The notes under the pieces were generated by a model that had not been told where the DNA came from, made no database searches, and saw nothing but the letters and a program-made list of their open reading frames with translations. A stretch of 64,000 bases of DNA, from positions 49,199 to 113,198 of the forward strand of contig JAKSZP010009486.1 in the NCBI GenBank assembly GCA_022478985.1, read 5' to 3'. This stretch comes from Massospora cicadina. Lineage: Eukaryota > Entomophthoromycota > Entomophthoromycetes > Entomophthorales > Entomophthoraceae. Shown piece after piece: positions 1-10,850 of the stretch. Numbering within the stretch: position 1 is the first letter of the stretch; every line of letters starts with the position of its first letter. The position numbers and the translations under genes were made by a program.

Positions 1-2161
1 CTATTAGACAATCAAAGGCGGTGGAAAAGGTTGTCTCCTTAGAGGTAGATAAACTTATTGAACAAGGGATTTTAGAGCTGTCAAACATTCTGTGGGCTTT
101 GCCAGTGCTCATTATAAAGAATAAAGATGGCACAAATTGGGTGGTTATTGACTATCATAAGCTCAATAGTGCAACATAAAAAGAATTCCTACCCTCTTCT
201 TCAAATTAATGATGAGTTAGACCAATTGGGCAGGACAAATTATTTTTCTGCCATGGATCTGATCTCAGGGTGTTGGAAGATCGAATTGCCATTGGCAGAA
301 TGGGAGAAATGTGCTACCATCACTTTGAAGGGGTTATTCCAGCCAAGACACATGCCACAAGGTTTGTGAAACGCCCCCAGCTACGTTCCAGCATACCATG
401 GATACAATTTTAGGTGACTTAAAGCTGTCCTGCGTCTTAGTTTACCTTAATGATATCAAATGTGTTCTCACAGACATTTACAGAGCACCTTGCCCATTTG
501 GAACAAGTGTTCCATCACCTCGCTAATGCTAATGTCAAAATTAAGTCTTGGAAGTGTAATTTTCTTAAAGAACAAATTAGAACACCTTGGGTTCATAGTG
601 GATTCAAAAGGGCTTAAACCACAGCTGGAAAAGGTGGATGCGATAAGCAAGATGACACGCCCAGTAATAAATGGGATTTTCAAGTATTTCTAGGGATGGT
701 CAGGTACTACTGACAGTTCATTATCAACTTTAGCTGCATCAGGGCACTGCTTTTGAGTTGTTTAAAAATACCTCTTTTGATTGACCAGAACAATGCCAAA
801 ACGCTTTTGATGTGTTACAAACTGCATTAGCAAGAGCACCCATTTTGAAATATCCCAGCTTTGACAAACAATTCATATTACAAATGGATGCATCCCTCTC
901 CACTATAGGGGCAGTATTATCCCAAAAGGACGATGATGGCATGGTTCATCCTGTCACATTTTTAGTTGAAGCTTGACATGTTACAAATGAGACTACACTG
1001 TGACTGAGCGGGAGTGTTTGGAGGTGATTTATGCATACAAACAGTTTTGGGTATATCTACATGGGGTAAATTTCCAAGTTGTGATGGATCACGCTTCCTT
1101 GTGCTGGCTGCAGAATATGCAGGAACTGGAAGGATGGCTCACGCGTTGGGCACTAAAGCTTCAGGCATACAATTCTGAGATTATACACTGTCTGGGAGCA
1201 AACCATTAAAATGCAAATTATCTTTCCAAACTACCAACGGTTGCTATTATGGCGGATTTAGCCAACATTATTTATGATAAGATGGTGGTTAACATATATA
1301 TGACGAGCCGCTGCAGGTGATCAAGATATAAGACAGGGACAGGCAGGATACTTTTCTATGTGAGGGGATAATATATAAGCAGATTGGAGACTCGATGATG
1401 AGTTTCCCTAAACCATATACTAGACCCACAATTATTATGGATGACCATCAGGTGGTAGGACATGGAGGATTGTAGAAAACGTTGGAGTTTTTGTGACCCC
1501 ACTACTACTGGGAGAGTATGCATTATGATGTATTGGAAATGGTAAGTTGTTTCCATCAGTGTCAAGTGGAAAAGTCATTCTGCAAGAAGACAGCATACCA
1601 GCTGGTTAAGCCCAGCTCACCTGGCACGCTGTTTCCCTTGATGTAGTGGGACCTCTGCCAACTAGCTCCAACCAATCCAAGTATATAATTGTTGCAATTG
1701 ATCATTTGACCAGATGGGTGAGGCCAGGGCCATTAATGACTTGGGAGCGGTCACTACTGACAAGTTTATTATGGAATGCGTTATATAGCAACATGAATCC
1801 TGAGTTCATTCTACGAACAAAAGAAACAGTTTCACTTTGCACATCTTGCTCAAGATGAATGAGTTGATGGCGATCCGTGGAGTTTTGTCCACCCCCTATC
1901 ATTTGGAATCAAATGGAATGGTGGAATAGGTCAAAGGAACCTTAGTAAACATACTCCATAAATTGGTAAAGAATCAACCCTCAGAATGGAGTACCCTTCT
2001 ACCTACAGCTGTGTTTGCATATAATATCAGCTATCATTCGTCCACTGGTAAGAGCCTTTCCAACTGCTGTATGTTCGACATCTGGCTCTGCCTGCCTTGC
2101 TTTACTGTGTGTAGAGGACACTGGTGGTGTGGACTCTCAGCGGTATTTGAGGACTCTTATG
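1..2161 (+). pseudogene. Gypsy-1 pol remnant: RT, RNase H, integrase (broken)
   Basis: Decayed pol gene of a Ty3/Gypsy retrotransposon, cut by the left window edge. The RT palm begins near 100 and includes the YFSAMDL block at about 240-265, where the catalytic Asp of motif A lies. RNase H is recognised by QMDAS near 880 and by TERECLEVIYAYK from 1,003, which carries the family Glu. The integrase core begins with LDVVGPLP near 1,636 and continues through a VAIDHLTRW block and an ACAYNISYHSSTGKS-like region near 2,000-2,050. Reading frame changes and stops occur throughout (for example at 367-369 and 975), so no product is expected. The gene is interrupted at 2,161 by element B and resumes at 10,851. 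Family assignment is firm; the exact clade is not. Confidence 0.85.
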
Positions 2162-2903
2162 TGTAATGATTGACAACTGTACATGAATCTCATAAGGTTG
2201 GGAATTATGAGATTTGTGTGCTTCAATAGTTGCAATTTCATTATTCCTAGTAGGATTTACCTATTCAGTTTGATAACAAAGTAAAATTAAATAAAATCGT
2301 TTATTTAATTGGTTGTGCGTTCTGAGGTTCCCCTCTTCTTCTCCGTTGAGTTGCCTGGATGCCATCAATTCCAAAGGCTTTTGCGCCTCTCCTTACCCAC
2401 AATTCATTTAGCCTTTTTAGGAAAAGTATTTCAAAGTGAGGTCAGCCCCATTGTACCTCACTTTAGAATACTATTCTGACTTCAAGTCTACTCACAATAA
2501 AGGCCGGTATTCGCTGGATTTGTTTATTTAATTTCTTTATTTAAGCAAGGAGGTTGTGGGGATGCAGATGGCAGTGAGATGAGGAGGAGAGGAAGGGTTG
2601 GATGCGCCAGGATCCTCTTGAGAGTGGCCTTGCCCTGGTGAGAGGGGAAGGAGCTGGAGTGGCCTGAGGCGACAGAGGCAAGTTGACCGCACCTCAGCCT
2701 GGTAACCCCAAGGCAACAGAGGCTGTAGTGATGCACCTCAGTCTGGGGCACAAGGCGACAGAGGCCAGTGCACCACACCTCAGCCAAGTATGCTGGCAAG
2801 GCCGTCCATTTGGTCAGGACCATTTGGAGTTGGTACGGCCACATATGGGGGTGGTGGTTTAGGGCTGGTGGTGGGCTGGGCCTTGGGAGCCCCATCTGTT
2901 ACA
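2162..2903 (+). repeat. 5' LTR of element B
   Basis: 742-bp LTR, TG...CA bounded and collinear with 10,106-10,850. It contains three imperfect tandem units of about 43 bp at roughly 2,660-2,795, each with a GGCGACAGAGGC core followed by a CACCTCAG box. Short open frames crossing it on both strands differ in coding potential between the two LTR copies, so they are not called as genes. Confidence 0.85.
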
Positions 2904-3045
2904 TTATTCCAAAGTCAAAATTACCTTAGCGGGCTGTGGTACCATTCAGCCTGCAAGATGGCCATTGTCAATGACCCAAGCATCGCCGTTGGTCATTGGT
3001 CACTTTTGTTGGTTTGTAGGGCCTTCCAACGAAGGGGATGGGTAG
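2904..3045 (+). other. Left internal segment of element B
   Basis: Non-coding internal DNA between the B 5' LTR and the chromovirus insertion. The last five bases, GGTAG (3,041-3,045), are the left copy of the chromovirus target duplication. No tRNA-type primer-binding site beginning with TGG is seen directly after the LTR. Confidence 0.7.
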
Positions 3046-3944
3046 TGTCATGGTTTGATGACATAATAGTAGGAACTGATGCTAGAGATAAGGCTGGGCG
3101 ACAGGAGGCCCAGAAGGTGAAACTTCAGGCTCTTCCTGACCTGAAACACACCTTGGATCAACGATGGGTGCAAGCCAAGCATGCCCAGGTTGATACTAGT
3201 GGGGTGCAAAACGCCCAGCCTCTTATCTTAGCCCAGGCACTGAAACGATTAATTTACATTTTAAATGAAGACAGTTCGATTCAGTTAATTGGAGAACAGG
3301 GGTTTGAATCCCATTCAAGTTTATGCAATTTTGAGTTCTGGGTAAAATATGGCTTCAATTGATTACTCAAGTGAAGGTACTTTTTGGTGTATTTTACAAA
3401 AACATATGGAAGCGTCTGTTTATTGGAGCGTCAAGGCTTGGGCGCACTTCTGCAGAACCTTAATTTCCCTGACCCACTTTAAATATGGTTTTTGCGACCA
3501 ACATTACTTGTTAGTCGACTTTCTTAAAAATAAAATACCCGTTATTTTATGTTTATTTATGGTTCCTTGGGCTAACTTGGTGGCAGACCTATTCAGGGAG
3601 GTCTCCAAGTATGTGGGCTACTACCTTTTATTGCAATTTACAAAAATCCCCGGTGCTCCCTTGGGCTGGCCAGGTCCCCTCCAGATCGAGGCACCCAAGC
3701 TCCCTGACGCCAAGTTACACTTGATTATGGACTCCCCTCTGGGGTCCATGCAAGCTGTTATGTTCCTAACTTACCTGGTTTTATATGTTGCGTTTTACAC
3801 CCTTGCCTGGGGTACCTTTTGCACAGGCCCCGATTTGAGGTGTCTTCTTACCCTTTTTTCTTAACGGCTAGTTCCCTAGCAATTTGGGTTTGCATCCCAC
3901 ATTACCTTGCTGGGAACGAGAAAGTTACAGACACTCTCTTGACA
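3046..3944 (+). repeat. 5' LTR of chromovirus C
   Basis: 899 bp, TGTCA...TGACA. The first ~320 bp form an open frame that is also open in the two other LTR copies. A tRNA T-arm-like motif, GGTTTGAATCC, lies at 3,301-3,311. Confidence 0.9.
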
Positions 3945-4176
3945 TTTTTTGTCTAAACTTTTTTATACATGCACAAGAATTATCCGTGTGGGACTTTCAT
4001 CATTAGTAAATTGGGTGCGCTGGCCATTTGTCACTGCCACGAGGGTGCTCACCACAGTTTTCTCAATTGGTTTTGTATTGGTGCGCCTCGGTTTTATCCT
4101 TGCAACTACTAATTGGGAAGTGCCCACTCTTCCTGCTCGTACCTGGTGGTCTTGGACTTTTTGTGATCCTAATATC

Positions 4177-5450
4177 ATGATTCCCCACCTTTCTCCTGAG
4201 ATTTACTCAGAAATTCATCAGGCCTTAGCTTCCCTTGAACCAAAACCCTAGTTAGGGAAAAACAATTTGTCTAGTTCACGTCTGCTTTTGCAAGGAGTGA
4301 ATCTATTGTCCCAGTTGTCTCCTGAGGCGGGTGACTGGGTTTTTGTGGTACTCCGCACATAGCCGCTCTTGTGGCGAGCAATAGGGGGTTTGGAACAGGT
4401 CTTGGAGCAGAATCAACCTGATGAAGCATCCCTCCATTCCTTCTTCAAGTTATTTTCTCTGCATCAAGCATGTCGTCCAATGAAAGTATACTTGAGTGAA
4501 TTCTGCGAAAAAGCCCAGGCTTTGCCATTAACTGATGAAGTTAAAACGTCATTTCTCCGTTCAACCTTGGACATATCAATGCGAAACTCCCCAATTTGGT
4601 AGTCGCCTCCTTCCAAATTCGATCATCTTGTCAAAACCCTTTGGGGTAGTTTCTCCGCCCAACTTGGAAGGAGCCAGGTAATTTTGGCCATCATTGGATC
4701 AAAATTATATAAATATGGAAGCTGAAAAGTCACGCGCGCCTCTGGAAATGAGGGAATCTTATCCTTCTAATTCTTCTATTTCTTCTAAATTTGGAACTGT
4801 ACAGGGGTCTAGCCCCAAGATTGAAGTAAAGGTTTCAGATGATTCTGCCGTGATGATGTCACCCATGGTCATCCCTATAAATAGCGCGTCCTCAAATAGT
4901 GATTTTTCCTTGAATCGTGAGATGCTTCCCACAGATTTCCTCCCCATCTCGGCAGAAATTGGGAACATCAGAGGGTCCAAACATGAATTTAGCAAAAAAG
5001 GATTCCATTATCATTTTCTCTCCCCAACATTTCCAAGGTGCATGCCAAGGCATTGGCTCTAGTCTTGGGGGTGATGGCCTTGGATAGCGATGCACAACAA
5101 ACTCTCAGAGTGAGTGTGGGTTCATTAGAACTGGAAAATGCATTTTATAACGCGAACAATTTATCCCAAACTGAACCGTTTATTTGCTCATATGGGTTGG
5201 ATGAGGACCCTATTTCTGTATATCAGATTACTCCTGAGAACCCTCGTTTGACCCCTACCATGATTAGGGGTTCTCAGGAAGTGGAAAAGGAACTTCGTTA
5301 TAAATATAAAGATGTATATGCACCTGCAGAAGGTGTGGTGGGATATGTGGCCTCAGTAGTAAGAGTGGCCCACTATCTCTCCCCTTCTATGATTCTAAAA
5401 CATACCCTGATGGCTTGTTCAAGCCAGAGGAAGAATTTTATGGTGAGTTG
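4177..5450 (+). pseudogene. Chromovirus C gag region (broken)
   Basis: Position between the LTR and the protease identifies this as the gag region. Readable pieces are an N-terminal part from Met 4,177 to the stop at 4,249-4,251; a helical capsid-like piece at 4,369-4,602 that includes LHSFFKLFSLHQ and FCEKAQALPLTDEVK; and a downstream piece at 5,038-5,451. Frames change between the pieces. No CCHC zinc knuckle was found. The sequence just after the LTR (3,949-4,176) is open but hydrophobic and lacks family similarity, so I did not use it as the start. Gag would form the virus-like particle. The identification rests on position more than on motifs. Confidence 0.6.
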
Positions 5451-5536
5451 ATGGCATTTTCTGCGTTGAATAAATCCCATTCTGGATACTTCTTGTTGAC
5501 TGCTACCCTTACATCCTCTTATGGAAAGTTCAGAAC

Positions 5537-5803
5537 AACTATTTGGTGGATACTGGTGCCTCAAATAATTTTATTGACCAAAATCTTGCTGACTACCTTG
5601 AGTTGAGTTACTCACCAGGAGGTATGGTTAGAGGTGGGGCATCTCAAGGTATCTCAACACTGAAAATCTTGGGGTCATTCAATTTCCAGGTAGGTACTTA
5701 TCTACTGTATGACCAGTTTCAAGCTATCAGAAACCTCTTGTTTCCCATCATTTTGGGTGTTGAGTGGTGGCGGAAGTTTGACGTCAGAACTAATTTAAAA
5801 TGA
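5537..5803 (+). pseudogene. Chromovirus C aspartic protease domain
   Basis: Pepsin-like retroviral protease domain of the pol polyprotein. The catalytic DTGA motif is at 5,549-5,560 (LVDTGASNNFID context), and a hydrophobic ILGVEWW flap/core motif follows near 5,750-5,768. Such proteases dimerise and cut the Gag-Pol precursor. The frame ends with a stop at 5,801-5,803, before RT, so the polyprotein is interrupted. Confidence 0.85.
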
Positions 5804-6059
5804 AACACTTTATACTTGTCTTTGACAAACGGTCACCAGTTGATTGTTCCTTTGTCTGAGGATAACATCCAAGGCAAATTACCCCATTGGCCCAATGTTC
5901 CCAGTCCATATCTTGCCCCTTTGCTGAAGCCCACTGTGGGACTTTCCTTACCTTCCTGTTTGGAGGAGTTGGCATCTTCTTTTGATGCAGCTTCAGCTAG
6001 TATGCTACCAGAACATTCCGAGTTTGATTGTGAATTTAAACTCACTGTGGATCTGGTGC

Positions 6060-6860
6060 ATATTTCTTCCCCCATATACCCATTGACTGTTTGGGAGGAA
6101 GAGGTTTTAGATGTATGGGTAAAGGAGCAGTTGGCCAAAGGTGCCATCTTTCAGCGTACCTCGCCTGTTTGCTCCCCACTTCTCTTTGTGGAGAAGGCTG
6201 ATGGAACTTTACGTCCGTGTGTCAATTTATGGAAATTTAAACAATGTGACTGTACCCAACCTCAATCCCATACCTTTAGATTTCCAGATTGCACGCTATG
6301 TGGAAAAGGCAAAAGTTTTCTCCAAGTTGGACTGCCTCAATGCATTCAATCAAATCCGGATAAAGAAGGGCCAGGAGTGGTTAACCGCATTCTGTACCAG
6401 AAAAGGAATTTTTCAGTTCCAGGTTATGCCCTTTGGGCTTAAGAATGCCCCTGCCATCTTTCAACGCTGCATTGATGCGGCGTTGGGAGACTTGTTGGGG
6501 GTATGTGCGGTTGCCTACATGGATGACATACTGGTGTCTTCCCCCAATCAGGAGTCACATGCAGTACATCTTTGACAAGTGGTGGAGAGATTGAGAGCCA
6601 CTCGCCTTACACTTAAGATTAGTAAATGCGAATTCTTCAAGTCCCAGGTTACTTTTCTGGGCAACGTCGTTTTTGACCAGGGCCATATGATAACTCCAGA
6701 CAAGAAGAAGGCTATTCGTGAGTGGCCTAACCCAACCTCTGTCAAGGAACTGAGCAGCTTTTTGGGGACGTGTACGTTCCTCAAGAAGTTCACACCCAAT
6801 CTCTCTGAGGTGGCAGCACCCTTATATAAGGCCAGCGGTGCCAAGGTGCTTCACTGATCC
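6060..6860 (+). pseudogene. Chromovirus C reverse transcriptase domain (frameshifted)
   Basis: Ty3-type RT. The finger region includes LLFVEKADGTLRPCVN near 6,180-6,225. A frameshift follows near 6,240. The palm carries VFSKLDCLNAFNQI (catalytic Asp in LD), then FQVMPFGLKNAP, and the active site YMDD at 6,516-6,527. The thumb and connection contain KCEFFKSQVTFLG near 6,625-6,660. Stops are present at 6,573-6,575 and 6,855-6,857; the second falls where the family has Trp. All catalytic aspartates are still visible, but the gene cannot give a single product. Confidence 0.9.
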
Positions 6861-6892
6861 CCCATTTTGGAGGACGCTTTTCAAGCAGTGAA

Positions 6893-7330
6893 GTGAACCT
6901 TGTTATCCACATCCATCCTTCTCCATGTTGAACCTGCCAAGGAGTTCATTGTGTCCTCAGATGCCTCCAACTTTGCCATTGCGGCGGCCCTGTTACAGGT
7001 GGGTGAAGATGGGTCTGAGCATCCAGTGGGATATTTTTCTAGGAAAATGTCTTTGTATGAGTTAAACTACGCTGTATATGACAAGGAGTTATTAGCATTG
7101 GTGGAGGCGCTGATTTATTGGCGTCACCACTTACATGGCTCCTCTCAACCATTCCAGGTTTGCAAGACCATTGAGCCTTGTTGTACTACCGTGCTCCACA
7201 TTTTCTAACACCACGTCAGACCCTTGGCATGAGACCCTTGCCCTATTTACATTTTCCTATGAGTTCATCAAGGGTAAGGAGAATGGTTTGGCGGATGCTT
7301 TGAGCTGCAACCCTCCTTTGGCTCCCAATC
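6893..7330 (+). pseudogene. Chromovirus C RNase H domain (frameshifted)
   Basis: RNase H of pol, which removes the RNA strand of the RNA-DNA hybrid. The first catalytic Asp is in SSDASN near 6,954-6,971. The Glu is in YDKELLALVEAL near 7,077-7,112. The C-terminal GKENGLADALS block lies near 7,274-7,310 in a different frame. A frameshift near 7,135-7,160 removes the central DHK-type block. Confidence 0.88.
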
Positions 7331-7539
7331 CAAAGGAGGTAGAGATTCACAACACCCAGTTGATGATTCCACCGAGTATGATTCTGCCTCAACTTTCTAA
7401 GCCCATGGTACATACGCCAGCGCTCATGCCTCTGGAAAATGCAGCAGAATATAGTATGTTTAGGAAGGTAGTTCTTTCTCAGCCGTAATCAGCCAAATAT
7501 GCTGTTGTTCTCGCTAAGAGCGCCCTGAATCAGGAGGAC

Positions 7540-8631
7540 TTATCCAGGGGTTATCACATGAAGGATGAGATGGTGTGGTTTCAGGGGCGCCTATGGGTTC
7601 CTGCTGGACCACTGCACCTGGAGATCATCCAGGACCATCATGACGGAATTACTGTTGGTCATCCTGGGAAAGCAAAGACCTTGGAGTTGATACGATGCAC
7701 TTACAATTGGAAGGGCTTGCCTGTTCAGGTAGGGCGTTACTGTAAAGAGTGCCTGATCTGCAATCAAATGAAACCCAATCGGCAACCTTTAGCAGGGTTG
7801 TTGGTACCAGTCCAAAAGGCTATTGGGCCCTGAACTTCCTTATCAGTGGATTTCATTGTGGAGTTACCCGTTTCAGATGGGTATGATGCAATCATGGTTG
7901 TGGTGGACCGTTTTACAAAGTTTGCCCACTTTATTACTTGCCAAACAACTATAACTGCTGCTGAAATAGCCAGGCTCTTCGTCGCCCATGTATTTGCGCT
8001 TCATGGGGTTCCTCAAGAAATCATTAGTGACCGGGGACCCCAGTTCACCTCCATCTTTTGGAAAGAGTTGTGTAAAACTCTTCAGATTCCCCCTTGCCAT
8101 TCAACTGCTTATCACCCCCAATCAGATGGGCAGACTGAGCGAGTGAACCAGTGCTTGAAACAATTTCTGTGTTGTTACACCACCGCAGACCATTCAGATT
8201 GGGTTCCTCACCTTCCCTTGGATCAGTTTAGCTACAACAACACTTTGCATTCATCAGTTGGTTGTTCACCTTTTTTTGCTAACCATGGCTTTAACCCTGC
8301 TTTTAACATGGAGCCCAGCTGTGGTTCCAAAGTGGAAGCGGTGCTGAACTTTGCTAAGACTCTCAAGAAGGTCCATCAGGGGGTGTCCACAAGTTTGGAG
8401 GCGGCTATGCTGGTTTATAAGGAGAATGCCGATGGAAAGCGCCGAGTGGGTCCAATATACAAGGAAGGGGATCTCGTGATGCTTGATGCTCGCAACATCC
8501 CAATCAAGCAGCCATGCAAAAAGCTGGGTCCAAAGAGGATTGGTCCTTACCGTGTAGTTAGAAAGGTGAGACATGCCTCATACCAGTTGGATCTTCCCTC
8601 CTCGTTTCATAATCTTCTCTGTTTTTCATGA
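7540..8631 (+). pseudogene. Chromovirus C integrase: HHCC zinc domain and DDE core
   Basis: The integrase joins the cDNA to the target. The N-terminal zinc domain has His residues in DHHDGITVGHPG (about 7,633-7,668) and the Cys pair in CKECLIC (7,741-7,761). A TGA at 7,831-7,833 stands at a position that is Trp in the family. The RNase H-like core then shows Asp in VDFIVELP (about 7,848), Asp in SDRGPQF (about 8,023-8,043) and Glu in GQTERVNQ (about 8,128-8,151). The DDE triad is intact in an uninterrupted 261-codon stretch from 7,846. A KKLGPKRIGPYRV block near 8,518-8,555 is the GPY/F domain. The frame is lost at 8,631, before the chromodomain. Confidence 0.92.
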
Positions 8632-8639
8632 AAGCAAGC

Positions 8640-8908
8640 TGCCATTGTTTGAGGGTCCTCCTCCTGTGAGTCCTGAGGCTTATCTTGTGGATGGAGCACC
8701 GGAATGGGAAGTGGAGGAAATAGTAGCCTCCCGCCGGGTTAAGCGATGCCTTGAGTACCTGGTATCCTGGAAAGGGTTTGACGCGGCAGAGAACAGTTGG
8801 GTGCCAGCACGGGATTGTGTACATGCCCAAGACCTGATTGAATCATTTCATAATCGTTTCCCTGAGGCTGCAGGATCTCAGCCTAAGCTGGCCTTTGCTG
8901 CTATGTAA
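8640..8908 (+). pseudogene. Chromovirus C integrase C-terminal chromodomain
   Basis: A chromodomain at the very end of pol, encoded in a +1-type frame relative to the integrase core, with a stop at 8,906-8,908. Motifs are EWEVEEIVASRR, YLVSWKGFD and ENSWVP (8,701-8,812). The aromatic cage positions are Trp (usually Tyr), Trp and Phe, so a methyl-lysine pocket could still form. In chromoviruses this domain tethers the pre-integration complex to modified histones, typically H3K9me, and steers insertion to heterochromatin. The present landscape, dense in nested elements, agrees with that. Function is known for the family; targeting here is inference. Confidence 0.9.
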
Positions 8909-8950
8909 TTGCCACCAGCACATAAGAACTTCTCCTTAGCAAATGCCCCT

Positions 8951-8986
8951 GGAGGGGGGTGGAGCCCAAGAAGGAGGAGAGGGTAA
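8951..8986 (+). promoter_or_regulatory. Polypurine tract of chromovirus C
   Basis: A purine-rich run of G and A ends directly at the 3' LTR start (8,987) with AGGAGAGGGTAA. It is the plus-strand primer site for reverse transcription and fixes the orientation of the element. Confidence 0.8.
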
Positions 8987-9879
8987 TGTCATGGTTGAGT
9001 AACATATTAGTAGGAACTGATGCTAGAGATAAGGCTGGGCGACAGGAGGCCCAGAAGGTGAAACTTCAGGCTCTTCCTGACCTGAAACACACCTTAGATC
9101 AACGATGGATGCAAGCCAAGCATGCCCAGGTTGATACTAATGGGGTGCAAAACGCCCAGCCTCTTATCTTAGCCCAGGCACTGAAACAAATGATTTACAT
9201 TTCAAACAAAGATGGTTCGATTCAGTTAATTGAAGAACAGGGGTTCAAATCCCAAACAAGTTATGAAATTTTGAGTTCAGGTAAAATATGGCTTCAATCG
9301 ATTACTCAAGCAAAGGCACTTTTGGTGTATTTATAAAAACGGATGGAAGCGGCTGTTTATTGGAGCTTCAAGGCTTGGGCGCACTTCCACAGAGCCTGAA
9401 TTTCCCCAACCCACTTTAAATATGGTTTTTGCAACCAACATTACTTGTTGGTCGACTTTCTTTAAATAAAATACCCATTATTTTACGTTTACTTATGGTT
9501 CCTTGGGCTAACTTGGTGGCGGACCTCTTTGGGGAGGTCTCCAACTATGTGGGCCACTACCTTTTATCACAATTCAGAAAAATCCTCGATGATCCCTTGG
9601 GCTGGCTAGGTCCCCTCCAGATCTAGGCACCCAAGCTCCCTGACGCCAAGTTACACTTGATTATGGACTCTCCTCTGGGATTCACGCAAGCTGTTATGTT
9701 CCTAACTTACCTGGTTTTATATGTTGCGTTTTACACCCTTGCCTGGGGTACCTTTTGCACAGGCCCCGTTTAAGGTGTCTTCTTACCCTTTTTCTTAACG
9801 GCTAGTTCCCTAGCAATGTGGGTTTGCATCCCACATCACCTACGTTGGGAACGAGAGAGTTACACGCACTCTCTTGACA
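8987..9879 (+). repeat. 3' LTR of chromovirus C
   Basis: 893 bp, TGTCA...TGACA, followed by the right target duplication GGTAG (9,880-9,884). It carries the open frame seen in the other LTR copies (to 9,336) and a T-arm-like GGTTCAAATCC at 9,242-9,252. Confidence 0.92.
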
Positions 9880-10105
9880 GGTAGCTTGGGGGTGGGACGG
9901 ACTGCTGGCAGTTGATGGCATCTTGTGCCCACCAGGAAACCTCCAGAGAACCCATTGATTTGTTTTAGGGGCTCTGGATTTCATGGTCGATTTCCTCAAG
10001 CTGCTCACAAAAAGGTCCCCTCTTGAAAAGGTCGTTGGTCACTGCACGCCTGCCTTGACAGTTCAGGTCTAAAACTTGCCAGGATTTCATTTTACAAGGA
10101 GGTAA
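9880..10105 (+). other. Right internal segment of element B with polypurine tract
   Basis: Non-coding remainder of the B interior, beginning with the target duplication GGTAG and ending in the purine tract at about 10,094-10,105 that abuts the B 3' LTR. Confidence 0.7.
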
Positions 10106-10850
10106 TGTAATGATTGACAATCGTACATGAATCTCATAAGGTTAAAATTGAGATTTGTGTGCTTCAATAGTTGCAATCTCATTATCTCTAGTAGGATTTT
10201 CCTATTCAGGTTGATAACAAAATAAAATAAAATTAAATAAAATATTTTATTTAATTGGTTGTGCATCCTGAGGTTCCCCTACACTTCTCCGTCGAGTTGC
10301 CTGGATGGTATCAAATCCAGAGGCTTTTGCGCCTCTCAATACCCACAATTCATTTAGCCTTTTTAGGAAAAGTATTTCAAAGCGAGGTAAGCCACATTGG
10401 ACCTCACTTTGGAATTCTATTCTGAATTTTAGTCTACTTTCAATAAAGGCTGCTATTCGCTGGATTTTTTTATCTAATTTATTTATATAAGTAAGGAGGT
10501 TGGGGGATGCAGATGGTGGTGTGATGAGGAGGGGAGGAAGGAGGTGGACGCGCCAGGATCCTCTTGAGAGTGGCCCTTCCCTGGTGAGAGGGGAAGGAGC
10601 TGGAGTGGCCTAAGGCGACAGAGGCTGGTTGACCACACCTCGGCCAGGTAACACTGAGGCGACAGAGGCCATAGGGATGCACCTCAGTCTGGGGCCCAAG
10701 GTGACAGAGGCCAGTGCACCGCACCTCAGCCCAGTATGCCCAGCAATGCCGTCCATTTGGTCAGGACCATTTGGAGTTGGTACGGCCACATATGGGGGTG
10801 GTGGTTTAGGACTGGTGGCGGACTGGGCCTTGGGAGCCCCGTCCATTACA
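10106..10850 (+). repeat. 3' LTR of element B
   Basis: 745-bp copy of the LTR at 2,162-2,903 with exact terminal inverted repeat TGTAATG...CATTACA. The ~43-bp tandem units recur at about 10,607-10,737. Followed by target duplication TTATG (10,851-10,855). Confidence 0.88.

Larger units (their letters stand above)
3046..9879 (+). mobile_element. Chromovirus C: near-complete Ty3/Gypsy element with chromodomain
   Basis: A 6.8-kb LTR retrotransposon with LTRs of 899 and 893 bp, each beginning TGTCA and ending TGACA. The 5-bp target duplication GGTAG is perfect (3,041-3,045 and 9,880-9,884). Order is LTR, gag region, aspartic protease, RT, RNase H, integrase, chromodomain, polypurine tract, LTR. 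The protein order and the C-terminal chromodomain place it in the chromoviruses (Tf1/sushi-like lineage). By eye the LTRs differ at several percent of sites, and pol has several stops and frameshifts, so the copy is dead. It sits inside element B. A solo LTR of the same family lies at 27,087-27,977. Confidence 0.92.
2162..10850 (+). mobile_element. Element B: non-autonomous LTR retroelement, split by chromovirus C
   Basis: Two long direct repeats (2,162-2,903 and 10,106-10,850) start with TGTAATG. The right copy ends with the exact inverse CATTACA and the left copy ends TTACA. The composite is flanked by a 5-bp target duplication, TTATG, at 2,157-2,161 and 10,851-10,855. A purine-rich tract (AAGGAGGTAA) directly precedes the right LTR, which fixes the plus orientation. 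After removal of the nested chromovirus, only about 370 bp of internal DNA remains (2,904-3,045 and 9,880-10,105). It shows no gag or pol similarity, so this is a TRIM/LARD-type element that depends on proteins from elsewhere. Its two LTRs have diverged clearly, so the insertion is not recent. It disrupts the Gypsy-1 integrase. Confidence 0.85.

Noticed and set aside
2524..2895. Open frames on both strands in the B LTR
   Set aside because: They fall in LTR tandem repeats, and the right LTR copy does not preserve the same proteins.
6573..7833. Classical RIP
   Set aside because: The TGG-to-TGA changes are not in the CpA context typical of RIP, and too few events can be judged by eye.
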